Virus record (IMG/VR): IMGVR_UViG_3300042549_001277
Coordinates: 1 to 23,724 of that record
Strand: one strand, 5' to 3'
From: a virus
Length of the DNA: 23,724 bases
Shown here piece after piece: positions 14,762 to 23,510 of the stretch. Position 1 is the first letter of the stretch, and every line of letters starts with the position of its first letter. Position numbers and translations under genes: made by a program. The notes beneath the pieces were generated by a model. It was not told the origin of the DNA, did not search any database, and worked only from the letters and a program-made list of their open reading frames with translations.

Positions 14762-15132
14762 GCGTACAACATGAATATGGTACTTTTGATTGCATAACCT
14801 TAGTTAAGCACTTTTATAAAAATCAACTAAATTTAGAGTTTAGTCTACCGACATATCCTTATGATATAAGTTGGATAAAGACCTTTACTACAGAATACAT
14901 AGATCAATGGGCGTTAAGGTATTCTGTAAAAGTTAACTTGACAGAGCTTAAAAATTATGATGTAATAGCATTTAAGTCAAGAAAGACAAAGTTAATAATA
15001 CATTTTGGTATTTATTTAGCACCTAATAGGTTACTACACGTAGAGCACGGGGGAGCATCGCGTATAGATAGTTTATCTACTTATTGGATAGATTACATAT
15101 ATGCTATATATAGACATGAGCAATTGGTATGA
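14743..15132 (+). CDS. NlpC/P60-type cysteine peptidase, tail tip (gpK-like part, copy 1)
   Basis: This 129-residue protein shows the compact phage NlpC/P60 pattern: YLGVQHEYGTFDCITLV with catalytic C17, IIHFGIYL with H87, and RLLHVEHGGASRI with H99 as the likely third residue. Tail-associated members cleave the peptide stems of peptidoglycan or process tip proteins during assembly; lambda gpK carries this domain at its C-terminus. The start is TTG at 14743, with GGAG (14731-14734) eight bases upstream, and overlaps the radical SAM gene by 19 bases. No ATG upstream of the catalytic cysteine is available. It overlaps the next gene, a second NlpC/P60-like protein. Confidence 0.75.
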   Translation: MVQQYLGVQHEYGTFDCITLVKHFYKNQLNLEFSLPTYPYDISWIKTFTTEYIDQWALRYSVKVNLTELKNYDVIAFKSRKTKLIIHFGIYLAPNRLLHVEHGGASRIDSLSTYWIDYIYAIYRHEQLV

Positions 15133-15550
15133 TAAATATACAGGGCTACCTTATAAACATTTAGGGTATGATCCTATAGAAGGCATTGATTGCTTTAACT
15201 TATGTAAATATGTATATAAACAAGAACTAGATATAGATATACCTTATTTTGCTTCTGATTACTGTAATATTGTAGATGATGATTGGTATGCTAAAACACA
15301 TGATCAATTTATATTAAAAGCTGCCAATGATCCTAGCTTAGGGTGGGTAAAAGTAAGTGAACCTAAGCTATACGATATCATAGTTATGAGCTTAGGCTCT
15401 ACTCATGTAGCTAATCACTGTGCTCTATATGTTGCTCGTAATAAAATGCTACAGACTATGCTAAAACATAAAAGCTGGATAGCTCCTTATGGAACTTACT
15501 ATAAACAATATACTGTGGGGGTATACAGATGGAAAACTTTACAAAGCTAA
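15116..15550 (+). CDS. NlpC/P60-type cysteine peptidase, tail tip (gpK-like part, copy 2)
   Basis: The product contains YTGLPYKHLGYDPIEGIDCFNL, a close match to the NlpC/P60 start (Y.G.PY..LG....G.DC..L) with C26. ANHCALYV holds H101, and KMLQTMLKH puts Q113 where the third, polar catalytic residue is expected. I prefer ATG 15116 (144 residues), which begins MSNWYDKYTGLPY like other family members; ATG 15101 would add five residues. Neither has a clear Shine-Dalgarno, so coupling to the overlapping upstream gene is likely. It is more canonical in its N-terminal motif than copy 1, and the two share order of motifs but little sequence. One may be the active peptidase and the other structural. 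Confidence 0.75.
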   Translation: MSNWYDKYTGLPYKHLGYDPIEGIDCFNLCKYVYKQELDIDIPYFASDYCNIVDDDWYAKTHDQFILKAANDPSLGWVKVSEPKLYDIIVMSLGSTHVANHCALYVARNKMLQTMLKHKSWIAPYGTYYKQYTVGVYRWKTLQS

Positions 15551-15906
15551 AAGAAGATATGAATAATCATGCACTATCTTACTATCCTAGAGAAGCAGTA
15601 GGTATAATAACTAAAGATTTTTTATATATTCCTTGTAAGAATTTAAGTAATAATCCAAATATTACATTTTTTTTAGATCCAGCTGCTTTAGTACAGTATG
15701 ATGGTAACATATGGGGCATATTCCATTCCCACCCAGGCTCTGATAATCCTATACCTAGCTCAGAAGACAAAGTAAGTGCGGCATTTAATGAGTATAAATT
15801 TTTAGTAGGTTTTAATAATAAATTTTTTATATACTGGTATGATAGTAACATAGACGCACTAAAATTTGATACGTTTAAGGAAGCACATCTTGTTAACAAC
15901 TCTTAA
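15529..15906 (+). CDS. MPN/JAB (JAMM) domain metalloprotease, tail tip (gpK-like part)
   Basis: The 125-residue protein has the zinc-binding JAMM motif: E22 in YPREAVGII, then GIFHSHPGSDNPIPSSED with H66, H68 and D80. One extra residue lies between H68 and the S-x-x-D end compared with the common form. Lambda gpK fuses an N-terminal MPN domain to an NlpC/P60 domain; here the MPN domain is a separate gene after two NlpC/P60 genes. It starts at ATG 15529 with a GGGGG-rich stretch about ten bases upstream, overlapping the previous gene by 22 bases. Likely role is tip assembly or peptidoglycan cleavage during entry. The 3' end overlaps the gpI-like gene. Confidence 0.8.
   Translation: MENFTKLKEDMNNHALSYYPREAVGIITKDFLYIPCKNLSNNPNITFFLDPAALVQYDGNIWGIFHSHPGSDNPIPSSEDKVSAAFNEYKFLVGFNNKFFIYWYDSNIDALKFDTFKEAHLVNNS
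15877..15892 (+). promoter_or_regulatory. Ribosome binding site deciding a TTG start for the gpI-like gene
   Basis: AAGGA (15877-15881) lies eight bases before TTG at 15890. The longer in-frame TTG at 15866 has no comparable site. Starting at 15890 yields MLTTLKVHSAFNKFF, which matches the beta-strand start expected for a gpI ubiquitin-like domain. Confidence 0.65.
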
Positions 15907-16603
15907 AGTTCACTCAGCCTTTAATAAATTTTTTAATCAGTCTAGTTATGCTGTAGATATAACTAGCTATGCAGACGTGTTATTTTATATTAACTCTATG
16001 CACCCTAAATTTATAGGTTATTTAACGGAACAAGAACTTACTGGTACTAATAACGAAGGTTATGTTTTTTTAAATAAAGATTTAACTATACTATCTAATG
16101 ATGATCTATTCATGACTAAAGCTAGAGAAGGTGACGTCATATACCTGGTACCAGCAATTATTGGTGGCGGAGGTAAAAGAGGTGGTATTTTTGCTATTCT
16201 AGCAGTTGTAGGATTAGCTATTGTCACTGGGGGTTTTAGTTTAGCCGCTGGATCTGTGGCTGGAGGAGCGGCTGGCCAAGCTGGTGCAGCTCTTGGTAGC
16301 CAAGGAATCTTTGGTAGTGTTTTTAGCGCTTTTAAAGCATTACCTGCTTTTGCTCAAAATCTTGTTACTAGCGTGGGTTTGAGCGTATTAACTAGAGCAT
16401 TCCAAAGACAGCCTTCAGTGAATGAGCCTGAAGCTGTACGTGAGAATGGAGCTTTTGAATCTTTAACAAACTCAACCAGTAGCGGTACCCCTATCCCCTT
16501 ACACTATGGTATGCCTAGAGTTTCTGGGCAGTTTTTAAGTGGTTATGTAGATTCAACACAGCACGGAAAAAATGATCTAATTAAGGTAAGGGATAAATTT
16601 TAA
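15890..16603 (+). CDS. Tail assembly protein I homologue (gpI-like)
   Basis: With the TTG 15890 start the product is 237 residues. The N-terminal 85 residues look like the ubiquitin-like domain of gpI (TTLKVHSAFNKFF, YADVLFYINSMHPKF, then DVIYLVPAI). A long glycine- and alanine-rich hydrophobic stretch follows (GGIFAILAVVGLAIVTGG). The C-terminus ends with NGAFESLTNSTSSGTPIPLHYGMPRVSGQFLSGYV, the typical gpI-family closing motif (N.T..G.P.P..YG..RV). In lambda, gpI acts with gpK and gpJ to build the tail tip. The gene overlaps the MPN gene by 17 bases and its stop overlaps the next ATG by one base. An N-terminally extended form from TTG 15866 is possible but has no good ribosome binding site. 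Confidence 0.8.
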   Translation: MLTTLKVHSAFNKFFNQSSYAVDITSYADVLFYINSMHPKFIGYLTEQELTGTNNEGYVFLNKDLTILSNDDLFMTKAREGDVIYLVPAIIGGGGKRGGIFAILAVVGLAIVTGGFSLAAGSVAGGAAGQAGAALGSQGIFGSVFSAFKALPAFAQNLVTSVGLSVLTRAFQRQPSVNEPEAVRENGAFESLTNSTSSGTPIPLHYGMPRVSGQFLSGYVDSTQHGKNDLIKVRDKF

Positions 16604-19600
16604 TGGCTATAGTTAAACAGTATATTCAACACGCAAATAGTTTAGTTCCTAGAATTGTAGGATCTAAAGGTCGTCAACACACTCCAAAGGAATCTCCAAA
16701 TAGTTTATTTTCTACAGATATATTATTTGTAACAGTTGGACTAGGAGAAGGCCCTTTATATAGAATAAATCCTAATGGAGCACAAGATATACAAATTCAA
16801 GATAGTAGTGTTGATGATCTTATAAATTTAGACGGAGATGGTAACGCTAATACAGATAAGTTTATATATAATTTTACTACAGGCACTACTACACAAAATC
16901 CTATGCCTGTTTTTGGAGAAGCTATAATTACTCCTCAAACTTTTGCTAATATAGTAGATTTAAAATATGGCAATGTAGCAGGTATACCAAAAAGTGCTAT
17001 AACCTTACAAGAAACTAGCCAATCTGATTGGGACGCGATATCTTTTAAATTTCAAATATCAGGTTTACAGATTCTAGAAAACGATGGTGATACTAAGCCG
17101 CATACCGTATCTGTATCTGTAAAAATATTTGACAGATTAGGTATAACCTTAATTGCAAGCACTAGTAAAACTATTACAGGTAAAACCACTACTGCCTTTA
17201 AGTTCAATATCAAACTGCTTATACCTGAGCAGTATAAATCAGCAGATGGTTATAGATTTACAGTAGAGAAAAGTTCACTGGATAGCGATAGCTCTAAAAA
17301 AGTAGACAATGTAGGCTTAATCGGTTGGGATGAAATCGAAAACTCTAGACAAGCATATCCTCGTACTGCTGTTATAGGATACGCTATAAAAGCTGAAAAT
17401 CAGTATACAGGTGGCGTACCTAGTTTTACCTCTTTGGTAAAAGGCTTGCTTGTAAAAGTACCTAGTAATTATAATCAGCCTATCTTATCAAACGGAGAGA
17501 TAGACTGGAGAGAAATAGAAATACCATCTAGTACATTAACCACTACAGGTTATAGGTTACAGAAGTCAGGTACAGGTACTATACTTACAACGGCTAATCC
17601 ACAAATATATGTAGGTACTTGGGATGGTACTTTTGTATATTCTTGGACACAAAATCCTGCATGGATAATATATGATATACTGACTAATAACACTTATGGT
17701 CTAGGCATTGCAGAAAATAATATAGATAAGTTTAGATTTTATCAGATAGCTCAGTACGCTGATGCTTGTGATTCTACTACTGGAGCATTTAAAGGTGTTA
17801 GTGGTCTAGCTGATGGTTCTTTTAGAAATAAACCTAGAGGGCAATTTACTAGCATACGAGAAAATCAAGTTGGCCTAAGCAAAGGTACAGTAGTAGCTGA
17901 AAGAAGATTTATAACTGATATATCTATATCTGAGCAAAGTCAGACCGTGGACTTACTAAACTCTTTGGCAGCTTCTATTAGAGCAGCTGTTATATATTCT
18001 GGAGGCAAGTTAAGTTTAGCTATAGATATGCCCGATGAATTCCCTGTAATGTTATTTAATGAAGCTACTATTAAAGATGGTAGTTTTCAGATATCGGGAG
18101 CTAAAGAAAGTGATACTATAACTGGTGTAGATATTAGTTATATTGAGCCGTCAAATCACTTTAAAAGAGAAGTAGTACGTATTGATAGTGCTGATGCTAA
18201 TGATGGAACGGATGTTTCTACAATAGATAACATTGCTAGTTTAGAATTGATGGGTGTTACTAGAAGAAGCCAAGCTATAAGAGCTGCACAATATCAAATA
18301 GCCTCTACTAAATATATTAGAAGAACTGTTACATTTAGTACTGGTACAGAGGCTATGCATCTAAGTCCTGGAGATGTAATTGCTGTAGCAAGTCAAGGTA
18401 CTGGCATAGCTTATGGTTACGGTGGTAAAGTTATAGCAAATACAGCTATAAGCACCTCTACTGATACTAACGTAACCTTAGAGCACTTTACTGTTCCCGG
18501 GCTGAGTAATGCCGTATTTACTTCTAATACGTACCCTCTTGCACTAAGAGTTATACGCGCTGATAGTGATCAGATGGATGTATTTTTACTTAGTAATACC
18601 ACTTATGGCCTATTTAACACAGGTAATGTAGACTCTGGGTATGATACCGCTAATGTAAAAGTAATTGCTAGGTTTGATCCTACTACTAAAAGTATGATTA
18701 CAGTATCTACTGGTCTAACTGCTAATATAGCTCCTAGGGCAGGAGATTTATGGAGCTTAGGGCAGTTTGAGAATGTAGGTAATTACTACTCTAACAAATC
18801 TGGAAAGTTATTTAAGGTAACAAATATAAGTAGAGAGGCAGAAGAAGAATCTTTTACTATTTCTGCTGTAGAATATATCTCTAATATATACGTAGATTCT
18901 GATACCTTTATAAATTATGAGCCTACTGCCTATACAGATATTGATAACCCACTTACTGTTCCTCCAGCTCCTTTAATTAATTTTAGAGCAGTACCAAGAA
19001 GAAGATTAGATGGCACTATTGCTATAGATGGCATTATTGAGGAGTCTAGCGATCGTTTTGGCTATGGTCAGGCTTATTCTACAGTCTATGAAATATCAAA
19101 ACCTGATCAGTCAACTACTATAGATAAAATAACAAGTACAAATCCTCTAACTTTTACTTTAGATACTATAGGAGATATTACTAATGGTACTAGCCCTGCT
19201 ACTTTAGTAGGTAAAAATGGTTATACTACTAGTATAGGTACTATAAAGCTACTATGTAATAGTTACTCTGTAGTAGATACCCAGGGGGGCGCATTAGCAG
19301 GTAATATACAGCTACAGATAGATGGATTAGCAAATGCTTTTGATAGGAATTTCAATAAGCATGTACTTGCAGTAAATGATGGCGGAGTATTTGGTAATCT
19401 AAAAGGCTCAGACTATGTTTCTATACCTGTTATAGAAAAATCTAATACCGGTGGCTTATTAAACTTTATAGGCTATAATAGTCAGATTACTAATATTTCA
19501 AGACTTATTTCTGCTTCTAATACTACTAGTAGTACTATTAAGCTTGAGAATACTATTACTAATGGGTTATCACTAGTAAATGTTCTACCCACAGCTCCGT

Positions 19601-22296
19601 TTTATATAACAATAGATCAACTACTAGATTCAAGATATTATAATAATAATAGTTTTTTTGTTCAAGGTACTGATTATACTTATATAAATGAAGGTAATAT
19701 TAACACTAATATATCAACTAATTTTATAGATATAGATATAAAACCTATATCTTCTAATTTTGTAAGATTATTCATAGATGGTGTACAGAAGAGTAGTGGT
19801 CAGTTTACTACTAATATTAATAGAAGTTTAGGCATTAAGGCGAACATAGCGTATGCCCTATCTTCTACAGATACTAATTATCGTATAGAAGTAGACCACT
19901 ATACAGTACCTACTATAGAAGTTGGAGACCTTATTCAGCCATATGCGGGAAACGTATTTACCGTTTCTAATACTACTTATGATCCTGCTAGTAGTGATTA
20001 TAATGTAGCTATGACCGCTAACTCAGTATTTAGAATAGCTCTAGCTACTAAACCTACCGCAAACTTATCTGGTTTATCTTTTGTTAATGTGTCTCCTAAC
20101 CCTGTAGGAACACTAAATAATACATCAGCTAACTCAATAACTTTTGACTATGATGCTACTGCCTATGCAGGATCGTTTAACCTAGCGAATAATAGATTGT
20201 ATAGTATAGAGGTAGGCGGGGAGTTTGATAGGCTTATTCTAACCGATGATTTAACTATACGAGATTTACCTATAGGTATTACTTCACTTAGAGCTAGAAA
20301 TAAAAGTATTGTTGGAAGAACTAGCCCTTATACCACTAAGAGTATAAATGTATCTTATATACCTATACAAAAAGTTAATAACTTACAAGTAATAGAATCT
20401 TTATATAGAGAGCAGACTGGTGGAGTGTCTGTTAGAGTTACTGCCGTATTTGATCATATTCTTAATCAAGAAGTTACCGACTACGAAGTATCTTATAAGC
20501 TTGATAATGTTGATAACGTAGGTGATGATGATGGTGGCGGATCTTTAACATCTTTTAATACGGTTAAAATACCTGCTACTGGAGTAGAAACTGATGGTAA
20601 AATTCGTTTTACGGTTAATGGTATAAATAGAGGGCTTACTAGTGATACTAACTCTGTAGTATTCAGAGTAACTCCTCTTAATAAAAGTATACGAGGTATT
20701 ACCGCAATAGCTTCTAAGTCTATAGTAGGTAAAACAGCTAAGCCACAGCCTATTACAGCCTTTACTGGCGGTCAACAAGATGATCAAATTACTCTTTTTT
20801 GGCAATATGCACGTATAAACGGTGAATTAGCTGATTTAGACTTAAAAGAAGTGGTGTTCAGAAGAGCTCCTGGTACAGTAGCTTTTACAGTAGAAAACTA
20901 TATAGGATCTGATCCTTATGTAACTGTTTCTGCAGGTAGCGCTAGAAAATCAGTACCTATTGATACATATGGTACATACACCTACCTAGGAAGAACCAGA
21001 GATACTAGTGGTAACTTTAGTGAGGAAGTTGTAGGAGTAACACTTACCACTACAAAATCACAAAGAACAAACACTGTTGCTGCTTATAGTGAAGATGCTC
21101 CAGCTACTCAATTTGCTATCATACCTAATAATAACTCAACAGAGAGCAACTTTCCATCGTTTGCTAATTCTAATACTGGCGGTATAGCTTATTCCTATAC
21201 TTCTAGTGTAGATAATGCTAACGGTTCTTCTTCTGGGTGGAGTGCTATTGCAGGGCTAGTTACTGATCTACTTGCTGTAAGTAGTGCTGAGTACGTTACT
21301 CAGATAAGAGACTTTGGTTCTATAGTTAATGGTGCTATATCCTTAGACATTGAATCTACTCAAGAAATTCAAAGTACTTACAATGATCAGCATACTATGT
21401 ATTTAGAAAGCATATCTGAGTCGTCTACTGCGTCTAATGTGCTGATTGATGTTGATTTTGGCGGTATAGGCCACGTCCTAGGCTTTGCTAATGTTAATGT
21501 ATCATCAGCTAGATACGATGTAAATAATCAGTCATGGATGACAGGACCTGCAGATGGTAATGTATGGGCTATATGGAATCATGGACAATATGTTGGCGAT
21601 ACAGCTAACTCTAACTCTTATGCACTAATAGCTGGTGTTATAAATGCTAATGCTATTGCTTTAGGAGCTAGCTTTTATGCAAACGGTAATGCTACAGGAT
21701 CTAATGCTTTTTCTAATGTTACTTCTGGTAACGATAAATATACTTTAGTTAATTTTACCCAATATTCTGATACAGGTGAACTTACTTATGCTGGTGACTT
21801 AGGGGCTATATCTACACAAACTTTTATAAGAACTTCTTCCTCTACAAGCTTATACTATGCTAATGGTAATGTAGACGTAACACAGTTTGATGCCTCATCT
21901 ACTAACGAGGGTTTTATACCTTATGAAGCTGGTACTAAAGTATTTAGATACTTCCAAATTAAATTTGCTGTAAACAACTTAAGACCTGATGAATTTGACT
22001 TTACAATTGATAAGTTTAGATATACTATAGATAAAGAGCAGACTATATTTACGGATACTGTGTTATATGACAGTTCACCAAAGACCGTTAGCTATGCTGC
22101 TTCTAAATTTATTAATAGACCTGTTATATCGTACACAGTGTTAAACTCTATAAACCAAGAGCAAAATCCGCCAATAGTAATTACTACAACGGCTAGTAAC
22201 TCTTCAGTAACTTTTAAACTACTTAACTCTCAGGGTAGTGGTGAATATACAGCTAATAGTACGGCAAACGTTATGATAACAGTAGTAGGAGTATAA
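16603..22296 (+). CDS. Central tail tip / host specificity protein (gpJ-like)
   Basis: At 1,897 residues this is the largest protein in the window and occupies the lambda J position after gpI. The N-terminal third has the gpJ hub signature, including NSLFSTDILFVTVGLGEGPLY near residue 35 and TQNPAWIIYDILTNNTYGLG near residue 345, then LHPGD-like phrases (MHLSPGDVIAVAS near 585). From about 786 (PPAPLINFRAV) come fibronectin type III-like segments, clearest at about 1250-1480 (VNNLQVIES, VTDYEVSYKL, PQPITAFTGGQQDDQITLFWQY). The C-terminal 400 residues, rich in Asn, Ser and Thr, probably form the receptor-binding part. Lambda J is 1,132 residues, so this version has a long insertion between hub and tip. 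AAGGGA lies nine bases before the ATG. It contacts the host receptor and triggers DNA ejection. Confidence 0.88.
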   Translation: MAIVKQYIQHANSLVPRIVGSKGRQHTPKESPNSLFSTDILFVTVGLGEGPLYRINPNGAQDIQIQDSSVDDLINLDGDGNANTDKFIYNFTTGTTTQNPMPVFGEAIITPQTFANIVDLKYGNVAGIPKSAITLQETSQSDWDAISFKFQISGLQILENDGDTKPHTVSVSVKIFDRLGITLIASTSKTITGKTTTAFKFNIKLLIPEQYKSADGYRFTVEKSSLDSDSSKKVDNVGLIGWDEIENSRQAYPRTAVIGYAIKAENQYTGGVPSFTSLVKGLLVKVPSNYNQPILSNGEIDWREIEIPSSTLTTTGYRLQKSGTGTILTTANPQIYVGTWDGTFVYSWTQNPAWIIYDILTNNTYGLGIAENNIDKFRFYQIAQYADACDSTTGAFKGVSGLADGSFRNKPRGQFTSIRENQVGLSKGTVVAERRFITDISISEQSQTVDLLNSLAASIRAAVIYSGGKLSLAIDMPDEFPVMLFNEATIKDGSFQISGAKESDTITGVDISYIEPSNHFKREVVRIDSADANDGTDVSTIDNIASLELMGVTRRSQAIRAAQYQIASTKYIRRTVTFSTGTEAMHLSPGDVIAVASQGTGIAYGYGGKVIANTAISTSTDTNVTLEHFTVPGLSNAVFTSNTYPLALRVIRADSDQMDVFLLSNTTYGLFNTGNVDSGYDTANVKVIARFDPTTKSMITVSTGLTANIAPRAGDLWSLGQFENVGNYYSNKSGKLFKVTNISREAEEESFTISAVEYISNIYVDSDTFINYEPTAYTDIDNPLTVPPAPLINFRAVPRRRLDGTIAIDGIIEESSDRFGYGQAYSTVYEISKPDQSTTIDKITSTNPLTFTLDTIGDITNGTSPATLVGKNGYTTSIGTIKLLCNSYSVVDTQGGALAGNIQLQIDGLANAFDRNFNKHVLAVNDGGVFGNLKGSDYVSIPVIEKSNTGGLLNFIGYNSQITNISRLISASNTTSSTIKLENTITNGLSLVNVLPTAPFYITIDQLLDSRYYNNNSFFVQGTDYTYINEGNINTNISTNFIDIDIKPISSNFVRLFIDGVQKSSGQFTTNINRSLGIKANIAYALSSTDTNYRIEVDHYTVPTIEVGDLIQPYAGNVFTVSNTTYDPASSDYNVAMTANSVFRIALATKPTANLSGLSFVNVSPNPVGTLNNTSANSITFDYDATAYAGSFNLANNRLYSIEVGGEFDRLILTDDLTIRDLPIGITSLRARNKSIVGRTSPYTTKSINVSYIPIQKVNNLQVIESLYREQTGGVSVRVTAVFDHILNQEVTDYEVSYKLDNVDNVGDDDGGGSLTSFNTVKIPATGVETDGKIRFTVNGINRGLTSDTNSVVFRVTPLNKSIRGITAIASKSIVGKTAKPQPITAFTGGQQDDQITLFWQYARINGELADLDLKEVVFRRAPGTVAFTVENYIGSDPYVTVSAGSARKSVPIDTYGTYTYLGRTRDTSGNFSEEVVGVTLTTTKSQRTNTVAAYSEDAPATQFAIIPNNNSTESNFPSFANSNTGGIAYSYTSSVDNANGSSSGWSAIAGLVTDLLAVSSAEYVTQIRDFGSIVNGAISLDIESTQEIQSTYNDQHTMYLESISESSTASNVLIDVDFGGIGHVLGFANVNVSSARYDVNNQSWMTGPADGNVWAIWNHGQYVGDTANSNSYALIAGVINANAIALGASFYANGNATGSNAFSNVTSGNDKYTLVNFTQYSDTGELTYAGDLGAISTQTFIRTSSSTSLYYANGNVDVTQFDASSTNEGFIPYEAGTKVFRYFQIKFAVNNLRPDEFDFTIDKFRYTIDKEQTIFTDTVLYDSSPKTVSYAASKFINRPVISYTVLNSINQEQNPPIVITTTASNSSVTFKLLNSQGSGEYTANSTANVMITVVGV

Positions 22297-22300
22297 GAAT

Positions 22301-23494
22301 ATGGCTTTAGTAGACTCAAATACGTATATTGAACCTACCGCAGGTACCGCCCTTAATACCTCCAGAAGCCAGCTGAATAACTCTCTAAGATCAATACTTA
22401 CTAATTTTAGATCTTCTGTTGCTCCTGGCTCTGTTAACTTACGTGCCAGTGGTGCTAATATCGGTGAACAAGATGGTATGTTATTCAGAAGTACAAACAC
22501 TAACGCTTTGTACATCTCTGACTCTGCAAAAGTAAAATCATCACCTGTAGGGGGTAATTTTACTCGTGTAGGCTTAGGTAGTAGGATAGAAAATGGTATA
22601 GTAGCTCTTACCGCTAACGCAGCTACTTATGAAATAGGAGAGTTAGTATCTACAGTTTCTGCTTCTGCAGGTCTTGCTAGTAACGCTAGATTATACCTAA
22701 ATATTGCTAACAATAGAACTATGGCTGACTTTATTGACGTAGGTATCCCTCCAGCACTATCAGTTGTTAATACTATGATAGCTATTGGCGGAGTAACTGG
22801 AGATAGACTCAATCTTATAAATTTTGCAACTAATGGTAACTCTGGAGCAAATGCTCACTTAAAAATATCTACTACTGTAGGAAGTAATACAGCTTTTGCT
22901 CTAGGCACCTCTAATACTGTATCTAATGTATCATTAGTTAAGATGGACGGTTCTCACGGTCAGGGCATAACGTCTGGTATTAACATTATAGATCAGACAG
23001 GTAAACAGTATGCACCGCTAGCAGCAAATATTATATCACAAGCTACTATTCAAGGAGCAACTACTACTATAGCTCCATTAGTTCCTGCAGGTACTATAAT
23101 GGCCTGGGCTGGTTCAACAGCTCCTTCAGGTTATGTGCTAGCAGATGGGTCAGCTTTATCTAGAACTACCTACGCAGCTCTTTTTGCTATATGCGGTACC
23201 ACCTTTGGTGTAGGTGATGGGACAACTACCTTTACTTTACCTAGTCTTACCGGTAGAACTGTAATAGGAGTTAGTGGTAGCTTTGTTAGAGGTGCTAGCT
23301 CTGCTGCTGTAGGAGCAGGAGCTGAACTAACTACAGGCTCTGCAACACAAACTATAACATCTACTACTACGAGTGTAGCAGCGTCTGCTAAAGACTCATC
23401 CCTTACCACAGTAATTAGTGCAATAAGTACTTCAGCACATACGCATACGCTAGCTATGGCAGGTCTAGGCTGCTATTACATAATTAAGACATAA
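22301..23494 (+). CDS. Tail fibre protein with C-terminal phage tail-collar domain
   Basis: The C-terminal part of this 397-residue protein holds a tail-collar domain at about residues 262-328: GTIMAWAGSTAPSGYVLADG, YAALFAICGTTFG, GDGTTTFTLPSLTGRTVIG. The tail end, HTHTLAMAGLGCYYIIKT, is the common close of collar-type fibres, whose histidines can bind metal in the trimer tip. The N-terminal half (MALVDSNTYIEPTAGTALN, then beta-rich Ala, Asn and Ser repeats) probably attaches to the tip and forms the trimeric shaft. It begins four bases after the gpJ stop with AGGAG nine bases before the ATG. Most likely a side or tip fibre for host recognition. Confidence 0.82.
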   Translation: MALVDSNTYIEPTAGTALNTSRSQLNNSLRSILTNFRSSVAPGSVNLRASGANIGEQDGMLFRSTNTNALYISDSAKVKSSPVGGNFTRVGLGSRIENGIVALTANAATYEIGELVSTVSASAGLASNARLYLNIANNRTMADFIDVGIPPALSVVNTMIAIGGVTGDRLNLINFATNGNSGANAHLKISTTVGSNTAFALGTSNTVSNVSLVKMDGSHGQGITSGINIIDQTGKQYAPLAANIISQATIQGATTTIAPLVPAGTIMAWAGSTAPSGYVLADGSALSRTTYAALFAICGTTFGVGDGTTTFTLPSLTGRTVIGVSGSFVRGASSAAVGAGAELTTGSATQTITSTTTSVAASAKDSSLTTVISAISTSAHTHTLAMAGLGCYYIIKT

Positions 23495-23510
23495 AAGGAT
23501 AATATACAGT

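Noticed and set aside
15866-15889. Longer start of the gpI-like protein at TTG 15866
   Set aside because: It has no ribosome binding site, whereas TTG 15890 has AAGGA at ideal spacing and begins at the expected first strand.
10427-23494. Diversity-generating retroelement acting on LamG, gpJ or collar proteins
   Set aside because: No reverse transcriptase frame or template/variable repeat pair is visible in the window.
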